This document shows, in pieces, positions 29,365-40,908 of a DNA stretch of 64,000 bases (its first letter is position 1; every line of letters begins with the position of its first letter). Position numbers and translations under genes: made by a program. The notes under the pieces were generated by a model. The model saw only the letters and a program-made list of their open reading frames with translations, had not been told where the DNA came from and searched no databases. The stretch covers positions 124,001-188,000 of the forward strand of contig NZ_OBEF01000009.1 in NCBI RefSeq assembly GCF_900215375.1, written 5' to 3'. The DNA is from Enterobacter sp. CC120223-11 (lineage in GTDB: Bacteria > Pseudomonadota > Gammaproteobacteria > Enterobacterales > Enterobacteriaceae).

Positions 29365-30077
29365 GGTTTCTCCTCTCCGGCGGGCGCCTCTTTCACCGTT
29401 GGAGTGGCATCGCCCGCATGCCCGGCGTCCGGCGTAAAGTTGCTGCCCGCAGGTTTACGGCTGGAGAGCTGGCGCTCAATGTCGGTCAGATTCTCAAGCT
29501 TGCGGGTGGTGAGCTCCAGCTGGCTGCTCAGGTGCTGTTGCTGCTGGCGGAGGATATCCAGTTCGGCATCCGAGGACTGCTGCAGCTTGCTGTAGCGGGA
29601 ACGCTCATCGGAAAGCTGCAGCTGTAGCGTCTGCCCGTCGCGCCAGAACTGATACAGCGGGCGCACCTGAGCGGGAATTTGTGGGCTGAACGTGTCGAGG
29701 CGATTGACCATTTCACGGCGCTCCAGCGGGGTGATTTTAGCGCTGCCAAGCAAAATGCCGCGGCGCAGCGCGTCCTGCCAGGAATCATCACTGTGCAGGC
29801 GGGCTTCGCTGCGGGCCATTTCAGGCGACAGGCGCTCGGCGCAGTCCATGCTTCTCAGCCAGTAGAGCGGGTTTTTCTCCGTGGTGTCACCCTGCAACGA
29901 CCAGACGTCGGCACAGTCTGTTGAAAGGAAATCAGCAACCTGCTGCTGCGGCAGCTTATCTTCATCGCTGGCGCTGGCAGTATGCGGTGCGCTGACGCAC
30001 CCGGCCAGCCATAAACAGGACGCTCCGGCGAGGAGCGATAGAAAACGAGGGGACATATTCACCAGACATTGCTTCAT
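29361..30077 (-). CDS. qseG: Outer-membrane lipoprotein QseG
   Basis: Lipoprotein that in E. coli interacts with the GlrK (QseE) sensor and modulates signalling. The signal ends with lipobox LAGC (cysteine 27), and the C-terminal half is a predicted coiled coil (LQLSDERSRYSKLQQSSDAE, ILRQQQQHLSSQLEL). Length is 238 residues. ATGA overlaps join it to glrK upstream and glrR downstream, so the three are one translational unit. Confidence 0.93.
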   Translation of the reverse strand: MKQCLVNMSPRFLSLLAGASCLWLAGCVSAPHTASASDEDKLPQQQVADFLSTDCADVWSLQGDTTEKNPLYWLRSMDCAERLSPEMARSEARLHSDDSWQDALRRGILLGSAKITPLERREMVNRLDTFSPQIPAQVRPLYQFWRDGQTLQLQLSDERSRYSKLQQSSDAELDILRQQQQHLSSQLELTTRKLENLTDIERQLSSRKPAGSNFTPDAGHAGDATPTVKEAPAGEEKP

Positions 30078-31510
30078 TTTATGGGTTTATCCGTGTCTGA
30101 AAGAGAGAGCGCAATGCAGAAACAAACCTGGCCCTCTGGCGCGTCTACCAACTGCAGGGTTCCCCGCATTCGACGGACGCAATCCCGGGCGATGCTCAGT
30201 CCCAGACCGCTTCCCTTTACAGCCCCTTTACGCTGATGGCTGCCCTGATAAAAGGGCTCAAAAATCATGGCTTTTTCAGCCTCCGGGATCGGCGTCCCGC
30301 TGTTTTCCACTTCAAGCAGCAGCTGGTTTCCCTGCTGACGGCTGCGCAGAAAAATAGTACCGGATTCGTGGCCGTAGTGCACGGCGTTGGAGTAGAGATT
30401 ATCGAGCGCGCTCATCAACAGCACAGGCTCCGCCTGACACTCGCGCACATCAAGCTCGACGCGGGTATGCATCATTTTAGCTCTTGCGGGCAAACTGTGG
30501 GCGGAGATAACGATATCCAGCAGCGGGGCCAGTTCGACCTTCTCCATTTCAACCGGGCTGTCGGCAAGTTTGCGGTTGTAGTCCAGCAGCTGCTCAATCA
30601 GCTTTTGCAGGTTGCGGCTGCTGTCGTCAAGGATCGACACCACCTCTTCCTGCTCAGGCGTCAGCGGCCCGACGACCTTATCGGCAAGCAGCTCGGTACC
30701 CTCGCGCATGCTGGCAAGCGGTGTTTTCAGCTCATGGGAAAGGTGGCGCAGAAACTGGTGGCGCTGGGATTCGAGCCAGGAAAGGCGCTCGCTCAGCCAG
30801 ACGATACGCTGCCCAACGGATCGCAGCTCGCGGGGCCCGGTAAACATCGCCGTGCTGCCGAGCGATTTTCCTTCGCCGAGCCGGTTAATCATCCGCTGAA
30901 TGCCCTTCACCGGGCCGATAATCATGCGGGTGAACAGCAGCATCATGGTCAGGCTGACCAGGAACAGCACCAGCGCCTGCCAGCCGAAGAACTGCCCACG
31001 TTCGGCGATCTCCTGTTGAAGCTGCTGCCCGCGAGAGAACACCACCGCGCGGGTGGCCTGCACCATTTCGGTATTCGCCGAGGCAAAAGCCTCAAGTTTT
31101 GCGGCAGAGATCTCATCCGGGCCGCTGTTTTTACAGCGCAGCTCCGCAAGATCGTTCAGATCCTGGCGCAGCGCCTGCCAGATTTTATCATCCGGTAGCA
31201 CGCCCGCGTGGGCATCCAGCATTTCGCTGTAGCGCTTACGCTGGCCCTGATACACCTTCGCAAGCGTCGCGTCATCGAGGACGCAGTACTGACGGTAGCT
31301 GCGTTCCATCTCCAGCGCGGCGTTTGTCATCGCTTCACTGCGGCGCGCGTCCACAAGCGTGGTGCGGTTGGTCATGGCAGCCTGATCGCTCAGCGCATTG
31401 AGGCTCTGCCACGCCTGCCAGGCAAGGACCAAAAGCGGCAGCAGGATCAGCAGAAACGCCAGCGTAACCAGCTGACGCAGCGAACGGGGGAAAAGTGACC
31501 AGCGTTTCAA
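30074..31510 (-). CDS. glrK: Sensor histidine kinase GlrK (QseE)
   Basis: Inner-membrane kinase that phosphorylates GlrR. It has two membrane segments (about residues 13-33 and 170-190) around a periplasmic domain, then a HAMP region, the H-box RHLSHELKTPLAS, and an ATPase domain with GSGLGLSIARD. The start is a TTG at 31510 (LKRWSLFPRSLRQ), preceded by AGGGG. The first in-frame ATG lies 63 nt upstream and would add a proline/leucine-rich stretch not seen in the family. From the TTG it has 478 residues (E. coli 475). Confidence 0.92.
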   Translation of the reverse strand: MKRWSLFPRSLRQLVTLAFLLILLPLLVLAWQAWQSLNALSDQAAMTNRTTLVDARRSEAMTNAALEMERSYRQYCVLDDATLAKVYQGQRKRYSEMLDAHAGVLPDDKIWQALRQDLNDLAELRCKNSGPDEISAAKLEAFASANTEMVQATRAVVFSRGQQLQQEIAERGQFFGWQALVLFLVSLTMMLLFTRMIIGPVKGIQRMINRLGEGKSLGSTAMFTGPRELRSVGQRIVWLSERLSWLESQRHQFLRHLSHELKTPLASMREGTELLADKVVGPLTPEQEEVVSILDDSSRNLQKLIEQLLDYNRKLADSPVEMEKVELAPLLDIVISAHSLPARAKMMHTRVELDVRECQAEPVLLMSALDNLYSNAVHYGHESGTIFLRSRQQGNQLLLEVENSGTPIPEAEKAMIFEPFYQGSHQRKGAVKGSGLGLSIARDCVRRMRGTLQLVDAPEGQVCFCIALSLSDTDKPIK

Positions 31511-31568
31511 TGAGTTTGCCCCTGAACATAATGATAATGGCAGGGTAACTGAGGCAGGAAGCGGAAAC

Positions 31569-31593
31569 AACAACGCCGGGCATTAACCCGGCG
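31569..31593 (-). repeat. Second copy of the GlmY terminator stem, upstream of glrK
   Basis: 25 bases identical to 31736-31760 (arms CGCCGGG and CCCGGCG around TTAA/CATTAA). Here the minus-strand hairpin is followed by TTGTTGTTT, a weaker terminator, 59 nt before the glrK start. It may attenuate transcription into glrK. Confidence 0.7.
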
Positions 31594-31690
31594 CGCGGAT
31601 GGCTGAGGAAGAGTAAACGAAGAGACTCTCAACCAGGGCCATCAGATAAAAAATAGGGAAAATCAATTCATTGATTTTCGGCTGCTAATC

Positions 31691-31726
31691 AAAAAGAAGG
31701 AAAAACCACGCTTTTTCCTTCTTTTT
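31691..31726. terminator. Perfect 15-bp A/T-rich hairpin between GlmY and glrK
   Basis: Arms AAAAAGAAGGAAAAA and TTTTTCCTTCTTTTT are perfectly complementary around a 6-base loop. It lies just after the GlmY terminator and could back it up; a smaller 8-bp inverted repeat follows at 31659-31678. Confidence 0.55.
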
Positions 31727-31731
31727 CGCCC

Positions 31732-31920
31732 AAAAAACAACGCCGGGCATTAACCCGGCGTTGTTACTGAATAAGGCGGTGCCTAACTCCACGTTTCGCC
31801 CGATGGTTGATATAGCTAAGCTGATATCAGATGTTGGACGGCAGGCACCTTGTTGTGCGTCATTCGAAGTTTATGTAGCGCGTCCCGAAGGGGCTGACAT
31901 AAGAGGGTGAATGAGCCACT
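31732..31920 (-). ncRNA. glmY: Small RNA GlmY
   Basis: Small RNA that sequesters the adaptor RapZ, sparing GlmZ and so raising GlmS (glucosamine-6-phosphate synthase). The minus strand starts AGTGGCTCATTCACC at 31920 and runs through conserved parts remembered from E. coli GlmY (CAGCCCCTTCGGGACG, AACAAGGTGCCTGCCGTC, GGCGAAACGTGGAGTTAGG). It ends in the terminator hairpin CGCCGGGTTAATGCCCGGCG followed by TTGTTTTTT. The span of about 189 nt is close to the 184-nt E. coli precursor. It lies between purL and glrK and is transcribed towards glrK, as in E. coli. Confidence 0.93.
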
Positions 31921-31931
31921 GCTTATTATTA

Positions 31932-31947
31932 TGCAGTAAGCGTGCCA
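31932..31947 (-). promoter_or_regulatory. Sigma-54 promoter of GlmY
   Basis: TGGCAC-N5-CTGCA on the minus strand fits the -24/-12 consensus (TGGCACNNNNNTTGCA) and ends 12 nt before the GlmY 5' end. In E. coli a sigma-70 promoter overlaps it; a TAATAA box suggests the same here. Confidence 0.85.
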
Positions 31948-32036
31948 CAATACAAAACAATTTATTAACACACTAATAGATAAGGATTTTTCATCTTCTT
32001 AAAGGGAATGAGCAGCTGTTTGCTTTTTAATCACTC

Positions 32037-32054
32037 TGTCGCTAAAAAGAGACA
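32037..32054 (-). promoter_or_regulatory. GlrR binding site 1
   Basis: TGTC-N10-GACA palindrome, the GlrR activator pattern, about 117-134 nt upstream of GlmY. Confidence 0.8.
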
Positions 32055-32100
32055 CCTTACTTGAAGCACACATACAGCCATTAAATATCAATAAGATAAA

Positions 32101-32118
32101 TGTCTCCATTTGACGACA
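32101..32118 (-). promoter_or_regulatory. GlrR binding site 2
   Basis: TGTC-N10-GACA, about 181-198 nt upstream of GlmY. It is the second of three matching palindromes in 115 bases. Confidence 0.8.
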
Positions 32119-32133
32119 CCAGAAGATTAGCCC

Positions 32134-32151
32134 TGTCGCCATTTTCCGACA
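32134..32151 (-). promoter_or_regulatory. GlrR binding site 3
   Basis: TGTC-N10-GACA, about 214-231 nt upstream of GlmY. It lies next to the purL terminator. Confidence 0.8.
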
Positions 32152-32175
32152 CCTTTCCCGCCCAGGCTCACAAAT

Positions 32176-32207
32176 AAAAAAGCCTTCCGTCATCGGGAAG
32201 GCTTTTT
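32176..32207 (-). terminator. Terminator after purL
   Basis: AGCCTTCC pairs with GGAAGGCT around a 7-base loop, flanked by A and T tracts. On the minus strand the hairpin is followed by TTTTTT, directly after the purL stop. Confidence 0.9.
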
Positions 32208-32222
32208 ACAGGACGGGGAACG

Positions 32223-35200
32223 TTAACCCAGCTGTTTACGCGCGTTGCGGAAAATACGCATCCACGGGCTGTCCTCGCCCCAGTTTTCCGGGTGCCAGGA
32301 GTTGGCGACAGTACGGAATACGCGTTCCGGGTGCGGCATCATCAGCGTGACGCGCCCGCTTTCGCTGGTGACCGCAGTGATCCCGTTCGGTGAGCCGTTC
32401 GGGTTTGCCGGGTAGTTTTGCGTCACGTTGCCGAAGTGGTCAACGTAGCGCAGCGCCACCAGGCCTTTGCTTTCGAGTTGCGCCAGGTGCGCGGCGTCAC
32501 GCACTTCAACGCGGCCTTCACCGTGGGAAACCGCAATTGGCATCTGCGAGCCGACCATGCCCTGCAACAGCAAGGATGGGCTCTGGGTCACTTCCACCAG
32601 GCTGAAGCGAGCTTCGAAGCGATCCGAGTGGTTACGCACGAAGCGTGGCCACAGGCTGCTGCCCGGAATCAGGTCACGCAGGTTGGACATCATCTGGCAG
32701 CCGTTACACACGCCCAGCGCCAGCGTCTGCGGACGGTGGAAGAAGGTTTCGAACTCGTCGCGCACGCGCTCGTTGAACATGATCGACTTCGCCCAGCCTT
32801 CACCCGCGCCCAGCACGTCGCCGTATGAGAAGCCGCCGCAGGCCACCAGCGCCTGGAAATCTGCAAGTCCGGTACGTCCGGCCAGCAGGTCGCTCATGTG
32901 TACGTCGATGGCATCGAAGCCAGCACGGTGGAACGCCGCCGCCATTTCGACGTGGGAGTTCACGCCCTGCTCGCGCAGGACCGCAACCTTCGGACGCGCG
33001 CCTTTCGCGATGTAAGGGGCCGCCACGTCTTCGTTGATATCGAAGCTGAGCTTCACGTTCAGGCCAGGATCGCTGTCGTTACGCTTCGCTTCATGCTCCT
33101 GATCGGCGCATTCCGGGTTGTCGCGCAGGCGCTGCATCTGCCACGTGGTTTCGGCCCACCGCATACGCAGCGTGGTGCGGCTTTCGCTGTAGACTGGATG
33201 GCCGTCGGCGGTGATAACAAAGCGGTCGCCTTCGGTGGCTTTGCCGAGGAAGTGTACGCAGTCGGCCAGGCCGTGGCTGGCGAAGATGCCTTCCACCAGC
33301 GCACGATCTTCTGCACGCACCTGAATCACGCCGCCCAGCTCTTCGTTAAACAGCGCAGCCAGACGATCGTCGCCCAGTGCGGCGATATCCACGTCCACGC
33401 CGCAGTGGCCGGTGAAGGCCATTTCAGCGAGCGTCACCAGCAGGCCGCCGTCGGAGCGGTCGTGCCAGGCCAGAAGTTTGCGTTCAGCCACCAGGACCTG
33501 CATCGCATCCCAGAAGCCTTTCAGCTGTTCCACGCTGCGGACGTCGGCGGTTTTGTCGCCGAGCTGGCGGTAAACCTGCGCCAGCGCCGTCGCACCCAGC
33601 GCGTTGTGGCCTTTACCAAGGTCGATGAGCAGCAGGGCGTTGTCTTCGGTGGAGAGCTGTGGCGTCACGGTGCCACGCACATCTTCCACGCGGGCAAAGG
33701 CGGAAATCACCAGCGACAGTGGCGACGTCATTTCGCGCTGCTCGTGGCCTTCCTGCCAGCGGGTTTTCATCGACATAGAGTCTTTGCCGACCGGAATGGT
33801 CAGGCCGAGCGCCGGGCAGAGCTCTTCGCCGACAGCTTTCACCGCCGCGTACAGGCCTGCGTCTTCACCCGGGTGCCCTGCCGCCGCCATCCAGTTTGCG
33901 GAAAGCTTGATGCGTTTAAGGTCACCCACCTGAGTACCGACGATGTTGGTCAGCGCTTCGCCGACGGCGAGACGAGCGGATGCCGCGAAGTCCAGCAGCG
34001 CAACCGGGGCACGCTCGCCCATCGCCATCGCTTCGCCGTAGTAGCTGTCGAGGCTGGCGGTGGTCACCGCGCAGTTCGCCACGGGGATCTGCCACGGACC
34101 GACCATCTGATCGCGGGCCACCATGCCTGTCACCGTGCGGTCGCCGATGGTGACGAGGAAGGTTTTCTCTGCCACGGTCGGCAGGTGCAGAACGCGGTTA
34201 ATCGCATCAGCGATAGTGATGCTCGCTCTGTCCAGCGCTTCACCGTTAGCGGCCAGCGTTTCCACATCGCGGGTCATTTTTGGAGTTTTGCCCAGCAGCA
34301 CGTCCAGCGGCAGATCGATAGGCGTATCGTCGAAGTGGCTGTCGCTGAGGCTCAGATGCATCTCTTCGGTGGCTTCACCGATGACCGCATAAGGCGCTCG
34401 CTCACGCTGGCAAAGTTCGTCGAACAAAGGCAGCTGATCGGCAGCCACCGCCAGCACGTAGCGCTCCTGGGATTCGTTACACCAGATCTCCAGCGGGCTC
34501 ATCCCTGGCTCATCGCTGAGGATATCGCGCAGGTTGAATTTGCCGCCGCGTCCGCCGTCGCTCACCAGTTCAGGCATGGCGTTGGACAGGCCGCCCGCGC
34601 CAACATCGTGGATAAACAGAATCGGGTTGGCTTCACCCAGCTGCCAGCAGCGGTCGATAACCTCCTGGCAACGGCGCTCCATTTCCGGGTTATCGCGTTG
34701 GACAGAGGCGAAATCGAGATCCGCATCGGACTGACCGGAGGCCATAGACGATGCCGCCCCGCCGCCGAGGCCGATATTCATCGCCGGGCCGCCGAGGACG
34801 ATAAGCTTAGCGCCGACGTTGATCTCACCTTTCTGCACGTGATCGGCACGAATGTTGCCGATCCCGCCTGCCAGCATGATCGGCTTGTGGTAGCCACGCA
34901 GCTCTTCACCGTTGTGGCTGTTGACCTTCTCTTCATAGGTGCGGAAGTAGCCGTTCAGCGCCGGACGACCAAATTCGTTGTTGAACGCAGCGCCGCCCAG
35001 CGGGCCGTCAGTCATGATATCCAGCGCTGTCACGATGCGGTCGGGCTTGCCGAAGTCTTCTTCCCACGGCTGCTCAAAGCCCGGAATGCGCAGGTTGGAA
35101 ACGGAGAAGCCCACCAGCCCGGCTTTCGGCTTAGCGCCGCGCCCGGTGGCACCTTCATCACGGATTTCACCGCCGGAACCCGTTGCCGCGCCCGGCCACG

Positions 35201-36110
35201 GAGAGATGGCCGTCGGGTGGTTATGGGTTTCCACCTTCATCAGGATATGCGTTGGCTCCTGGTGGAAATCGTAGCGCTGCGCGTCGCGGTCGGCGTAGAA
35301 GCGCCCCACGTCGGAACCTTCCATCACCGCGGCGTTGTCCTTATAAGCAGACAGCACGTGATCCGGCGTTATTTCGAAGGTGTTCTTGATCATTTTGAAC
35401 AGCGACTTGGGCTGCTGTTCGCCGTCAATCACCCAGTCGGCGTTGAAAATCTTGTGACGGCAGTGTTCGGAGTTCGCCTGGGCAAACATATAGAGTTCGA
35501 TGTCGTTCGGGTTGCGGTTCAGCGTGGTGAAGGCATCGAACAGGTAATCAATTTCATCTTCCGCCAGCGCCAGCCCCAGACGCATATTGGCGTCCACCAG
35601 CGCCTGACGGCCCTGCCCCTGCACGTCCACGCTGGCAACAGGCGCAGGCTGATGATGGGCAAACAGGTTTTCCGCATCCTGCAGCTCAGCAGAAACGGTC
35701 TCCATCATCCGGTCGTGCAGTTCGGCAGCAACCTGCTTCCACTGCGCTTCGTTCAGCGTGGAGGCTTCAACGTAGTACGCGACGCCGCGCTCCAGGCGCT
35801 CAATCTGAGCCAGGCCGCAGTTGTGGGCGATGTCGGTTGCTTTTGAAGACCAGGGGGAGATGGTGCCAGGGCGGGGAGTGACGAGCAGTAATTTACCGGC
35901 GGGTGTATGGCTGCTGAGGCTTGGGCCGTACTGCAGCAATCTTGCCAGGCGGGTGTGTTCCTCTTCTGACAGCGGCGCATTCAGCTCGGCGAAGTGCACG
36001 TACTCGGCGTAAATGTTGCTGACCGGAAGGTTGGCTGCCTGAAAGCGTGCCAGCAGTTTGGTAATACGAAATGCAGACAGTGCAGGCGAACCACGCAGAA
36101 TTTCCATCAT
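32223..36110 (-). CDS. purL: Phosphoribosylformylglycinamidine synthase
   Basis: Large-type FGAR amidotransferase, fourth step of purine synthesis: FGAR, glutamine and ATP give FGAM. An N-terminal PurS-like part, two AIR-synthase-like halves ([31 protein letters not shown]-type motif) and a C-terminal class I glutaminase ([10 protein letters not shown] with the catalytic cysteine; HGEGR) are visible. It has 1295 residues as in E. coli, starting [16 protein letters not shown]. It is monocistronic with a PurR box upstream and a terminator behind. Confidence 0.98.
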   Translation of the reverse strand: MMEILRGSPALSAFRITKLLARFQAANLPVSNIYAEYVHFAELNAPLSEEEHTRLARLLQYGPSLSSHTPAGKLLLVTPRPGTISPWSSKATDIAHNCGLAQIERLERGVAYYVEASTLNEAQWKQVAAELHDRMMETVSAELQDAENLFAHHQPAPVASVDVQGQGRQALVDANMRLGLALAEDEIDYLFDAFTTLNRNPNDIELYMFAQANSEHCRHKIFNADWVIDGEQQPKSLFKMIKNTFEITPDHVLSAYKDNAAVMEGSDVGRFYADRDAQRYDFHQEPTHILMKVETHNHPTAISPWPGAATGSGGEIRDEGATGRGAKPKAGLVGFSVSNLRIPGFEQPWEEDFGKPDRIVTALDIMTDGPLGGAAFNNEFGRPALNGYFRTYEEKVNSHNGEELRGYHKPIMLAGGIGNIRADHVQKGEINVGAKLIVLGGPAMNIGLGGGAASSMASGQSDADLDFASVQRDNPEMERRCQEVIDRCWQLGEANPILFIHDVGAGGLSNAMPELVSDGGRGGKFNLRDILSDEPGMSPLEIWCNESQERYVLAVAADQLPLFDELCQRERAPYAVIGEATEEMHLSLSDSHFDDTPIDLPLDVLLGKTPKMTRDVETLAANGEALDRASITIADAINRVLHLPTVAEKTFLVTIGDRTVTGMVARDQMVGPWQIPVANCAVTTASLDSYYGEAMAMGERAPVALLDFAASARLAVGEALTNIVGTQVGDLKRIKLSANWMAAAGHPGEDAGLYAAVKAVGEELCPALGLTIPVGKDSMSMKTRWQEGHEQREMTSPLSLVISAFARVEDVRGTVTPQLSTEDNALLLIDLGKGHNALGATALAQVYRQLGDKTADVRSVEQLKGFWDAMQVLVAERKLLAWHDRSDGGLLVTLAEMAFTGHCGVDVDIAALGDDRLAALFNEELGGVIQVRAEDRALVEGIFASHGLADCVHFLGKATEGDRFVITADGHPVYSESRTTLRMRWAETTWQMQRLRDNPECADQEHEAKRNDSDPGLNVKLSFDINEDVAAPYIAKGARPKVAVLREQGVNSHVEMAAAFHRAGFDAIDVHMSDLLAGRTGLADFQALVACGGFSYGDVLGAGEGWAKSIMFNERVRDEFETFFHRPQTLALGVCNGCQMMSNLRDLIPGSSLWPRFVRNHSDRFEARFSLVEVTQSPSLLLQGMVGSQMPIAVSHGEGRVEVRDAAHLAQLESKGLVALRYVDHFGNVTQNYPANPNGSPNGITAVTSESGRVTLMMPHPERVFRTVANSWHPENWGEDSPWMRIFRNARKQLG

Positions 36111-36185
36111 AAGTCTCTCGTCTTCTGGGTTTCAGTGTGCGCAATGGCGGAAAACGGGCGCCATTATAGAGCATCCTGCACGGCT

Positions 36186-36201
36186 ACGTAACCGTTTGCG
36201 T
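36186..36201 (-). promoter_or_regulatory. PurR operator of purL
   Basis: ACGCAAACGGTTACGT on the minus strand matches 14 of the 16 positions of the PurR palindrome ACGCAAACGTTTTCGT. It lies about 76 nt before the purL start. The rest of the 256-base purL/mltF gap shows no other clear element. Confidence 0.88.
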
Positions 36202-36366
36202 CAAAATAAAACCGCCGCCTCGTTTTACCACCCAATGCGACTTATACGATCAATAGGTTGCCAACTGGCGCTTGTTTAAGCAAAATGCCGCTCATTCTGT
36301 AGTGTCCCTAAACTTTAACACGGTAACTATTGCCTGAGATTGCTCTCGTTGCAGAGAATTAACTAA

Positions 36367-38447
<2,081 letters not shown>

Positions 38448-38472
38448 TTATACATGGCGCCTGGCGGTTGCA

Positions 38473-39108
38473 CTATTCCAGTTGTTGCAGATCGCCGCGC
38501 GGCGTAACACGAAAGCGGTGCTGGCAAAAATAGAGCAGTGGGTTGTCCTGATTGCTGTCGCTGTAGCCGCTGTAGAGGCGCAAAGGGGTACCGATTTTTT
38601 TCTCCAATTGGGCAACTTTTTCGTGTCCCAGGCAGCGAAGCGTCAGCACCCAGCCGCCGTAGCGGCGTTCTGTCATGCTGGCTATCAGGTTGACGCGCGG
38701 CAACCAGGGCGTGTCGAAGTAAACCTGCTCCACTAAAGATTTTGGCGAACCGGTAATCAGCCACACGTCCGCATCGGAACTGGTCAGATAATCCGTCAGA
38801 CGCTGATGCACCACCGGGAAAGCGGTAACATGCCCGCGGAACCAACGAACGAAGTTAGCCTCAATGCCTTTGAGCCGCGTTTCGCTGTGGCCGAAGGTGG
38901 CGGCCCACAGCAGCAGGCTCATCGGCCAGCGTGCCGCGCGCCCTTTTGCCAACAGAGCCACGCCTATCACCGGCAGCAATGGAAGCACCAGCAGAGCATT
39001 CAAAGGGTTATGGCGGAAGAGGTAGCGTAAAAAACTGCCAAACATATCCTGCTGATGCAGCGTGCCATCCAGGTCAAAAAACACCACCCGACGCGAATTA
39101 CTTACCAA
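38473..39108 (-). CDS. pgpC: Phosphatidylglycerophosphatase C
   Basis: HAD-superfamily phosphatase that dephosphorylates phosphatidylglycerol phosphate, one of three such enzymes in E. coli. The nucleophile motif FFDLDGTLHQQDMF lies near residue 11, and a hydrophobic stretch (NALLVLPLLPVIGVALLAKG) anchors it. It has 211 residues as in E. coli YfhB. It is divergent from yfhH across 257 bases with no clear operator. Confidence 0.95.
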   Translation of the reverse strand: MVSNSRRVVFFDLDGTLHQQDMFGSFLRYLFRHNPLNALLVLPLLPVIGVALLAKGRAARWPMSLLLWAATFGHSETRLKGIEANFVRWFRGHVTAFPVVHQRLTDYLTSSDADVWLITGSPKSLVEQVYFDTPWLPRVNLIASMTERRYGGWVLTLRCLGHEKVAQLEKKIGTPLRLYSGYSDSNQDNPLLYFCQHRFRVTPRGDLQQLE

Positions 39109-39365
39109 AGCATTTCCCTCTCATAGTTGAACGCGTAAGCGTCATGCCTGTTAGTTAGCCTAACAGTCGGAACCTCACATTTCCAAAAACGATACGCAAT
39201 GCGGCTTTCCCTTCTTTTCCGGACAGCGTATCCTTTTGATTAGCATAATGAATTGTTTAATAATGCCGCATAATTTTCCCTGTTTGGGCCGTGCAGCATC
39301 GCAATCCCCTATAATCAAAGACAAATTTCTGACAGCTGGCCAGGCTTTGGCCCTCTGGAGAGGCA

Positions 39366-40214
39366 ATGAACTGTTTGATTCGCATCCGCCAACGGTACGC
39401 CGGGCTTGCGCAAAGCGACAAAAAACTGGCGGACTTTATTCTGGCGCAGCCGGACGAGGCCCGTCATCTCAGCTCCCAGCAGCTGGCCGCAGCCGCAGGC
39501 GTCAGCCAGTCGAGCGTGGTGAAGTTTGCGCAGAAGCTGGGATTCAAAGGTTTCCCCGCGCTAAAGCTTGCGCTCAGTGAGGCGCTGGCAAGTCATCCCC
39601 ACCCCTACTCTGTCCCGGTGCATAACCAGATCCGTGGTGACGATCCGCTGCGCCTGGTGGGTGAAAAGCTGATTAAAGACAACGTCTCAGCGATGCACGC
39701 CTCCCTGGACGTTAACCCTGAGGAGAAGCTGCGGGAAAGCATCGGCCTGCTGCGCAGCGCCCGGCGGATTGTGGTGACCGGTATCGGCGCCTCGGGGCTG
39801 GTGGCGCAAAACTTTAGCTGGAAGCTAATGAAAATTGGCCTCAATGCCGTCGCAGAACAGGATATGCACGCCCTGCTTGCCACCGTCCAGGCATTGACGA
39901 CGGATGATTTGCTGCTGGCTATCTCCTATTCCGGCGAGCGCCGAGAGATAAACCTGGCGGCAGACGAAACGCTGCGAGTCGGCGGCAAAGTGCTTGCCAT
40001 TACCGGGTTTTCGCCCAATGCCCTGCAGCAGCGGGCCAGCCATTGTCTTTATACCATCGCCGAGGAGCAGGCCACGCGCAGCGCAGCCATTTCCTCAACC
40101 AGCGCACAGATGCTGCTGACCGATCTGCTATTTATGGGCCTGGTTCAGCAGGATCTGGAAAATGCGCCGGACAGGATCCGCCACAGCGAAGCGTTGGTGA
40201 AAAAACTGGTCTGA
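39366..40214 (+). CDS. yfhH: RpiR/MurR-family transcriptional regulator YfhH
   Basis: A protein of 282 residues with an N-terminal HTH (SSQQLAAAAGVSQSSVVKFA) and a C-terminal SIS sugar-phosphate-binding domain (VVTGIGASGLVAQNFSWKL, LLLAISYSGERREI). It matches E. coli YfhH in length and both ends. The target and ligand are unknown; nearby envelope genes suggest, weakly, an amino-sugar link. Monocistronic or co-transcribed with yfhL, 56 bases downstream. Confidence 0.93.
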   Translation: MNCLIRIRQRYAGLAQSDKKLADFILAQPDEARHLSSQQLAAAAGVSQSSVVKFAQKLGFKGFPALKLALSEALASHPHPYSVPVHNQIRGDDPLRLVGEKLIKDNVSAMHASLDVNPEEKLRESIGLLRSARRIVVTGIGASGLVAQNFSWKLMKIGLNAVAEQDMHALLATVQALTTDDLLLAISYSGERREINLAADETLRVGGKVLAITGFSPNALQQRASHCLYTIAEEQATRSAAISSTSAQMLLTDLLFMGLVQQDLENAPDRIRHSEALVKKLV

Positions 40215-40270
40215 ACAGAGAATGAGCGTATAATGCCCGCCCTGTTTGTGTTGTTTCTGAGAATTTCCGT

Positions 40271-40531
40271 ATGGCGCTGTTAATTACCAAAAAATGCATC
40301 AACTGCGATATGTGCGAGGCGGAATGCCCGAACACGGCCATTTCGATGGGCGACAGCATTTATGAGATTAACAGCGACCGCTGCACCGAGTGCATCGGCC
40401 ATTACGAAACGCCGACCTGCCAGAAAGTGTGCCCGATCCCCAACACTATCATCAAAGACCCGGCCCACCTGGAAAACGAAGAGCAGCTGTGGGACAAATT
40501 CGTTCAGCTGCATCACGCCGATAAAATCTAG
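40271..40531 (+). CDS. yfhL: [4Fe-4S] ferredoxin YfhL
   Basis: A two-cluster ferredoxin of 86 residues with motifs [12 protein letters not shown] and [18 protein letters not shown]; the second has the extended spacing typical of the Alvin family. In E. coli YfhL serves as electron donor in some tRNA hydroxylation reactions. It overlaps acpS tail to tail by four bases, so there is no room for the shoB/ohsC toxin-antitoxin pair that lies here in E. coli K-12. Confidence 0.94.
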   Translation: MALLITKKCINCDMCEAECPNTAISMGDSIYEINSDRCTECIGHYETPTCQKVCPIPNTIIKDPAHLENEEQLWDKFVQLHHADKI

Positions 40532-40908
40532 CTTTCCATAATCACCGTGGCGCAGGCGTAATGACGTTCGTCTGCCAGCGTCACGTGCATGTGGGCCACC
40601 CCAAGCTGAGCCGCCAGCTCTGCCGCTGCGCCCCATAAACGCAGCTTCGGCTTGCCCAGTTCATCGTTGTAGACTTCAAACTGTTCAAACGCCAGCCCGT
40701 TACGGATCCCGGTGCCCAACGCCTTTGACGCAGCCTCTTTGACCGCAAAACGCTTTGCCAGAAAACGCACCGGCTGCTGGTGCGTCTCCCAGATTTTCCA
40801 TTCATGCTCGCTGAGCACCCGCCGTGCGAGGCGATCGCCGCTGCGGGCGATCACCGCTTCGATACGGGCGATCTCCACGATATCCGTGCCGATGCCGACG
40901 ATGGCCAT
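40528..40908 (-). CDS. acpS: Holo-[acyl-carrier-protein] synthase
   Basis: Transfers 4'-phosphopantetheine from CoA to acyl carrier protein. The metal-binding aspartate in [12 protein letters not shown] and the [15 protein letters not shown] motif are present. It has 126 residues as in E. coli. The start and the pdxJ stop overlap by one base (TAATG), so the two are coupled. Confidence 0.97.
   Translation of the reverse strand: MAIVGIGTDIVEIARIEAVIARSGDRLARRVLSEHEWKIWETHQQPVRFLAKRFAVKEAASKALGTGIRNGLAFEQFEVYNDELGKPKLRLWGAAAELAAQLGVAHMHVTLADERHYACATVIMES

Noticed and set aside
31999-32193. A 64-codon frame on the minus strand upstream of GlmY
   Set aside because: It covers the three GlrR sites and the purL terminator; the protein resembles nothing known to me.
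32898-35846. A 982-codon open frame antisense to purL
   Set aside because: It mirrors the codon structure of purL, has no recognised domain, and purL is plainly the real gene. High-GC genes often leave long antisense frames.
39175-39366. A 63-codon frame in the pgpC/yfhH gap
   Set aside because: It overlaps the expected promoters of both genes and has no recognisable protein features.
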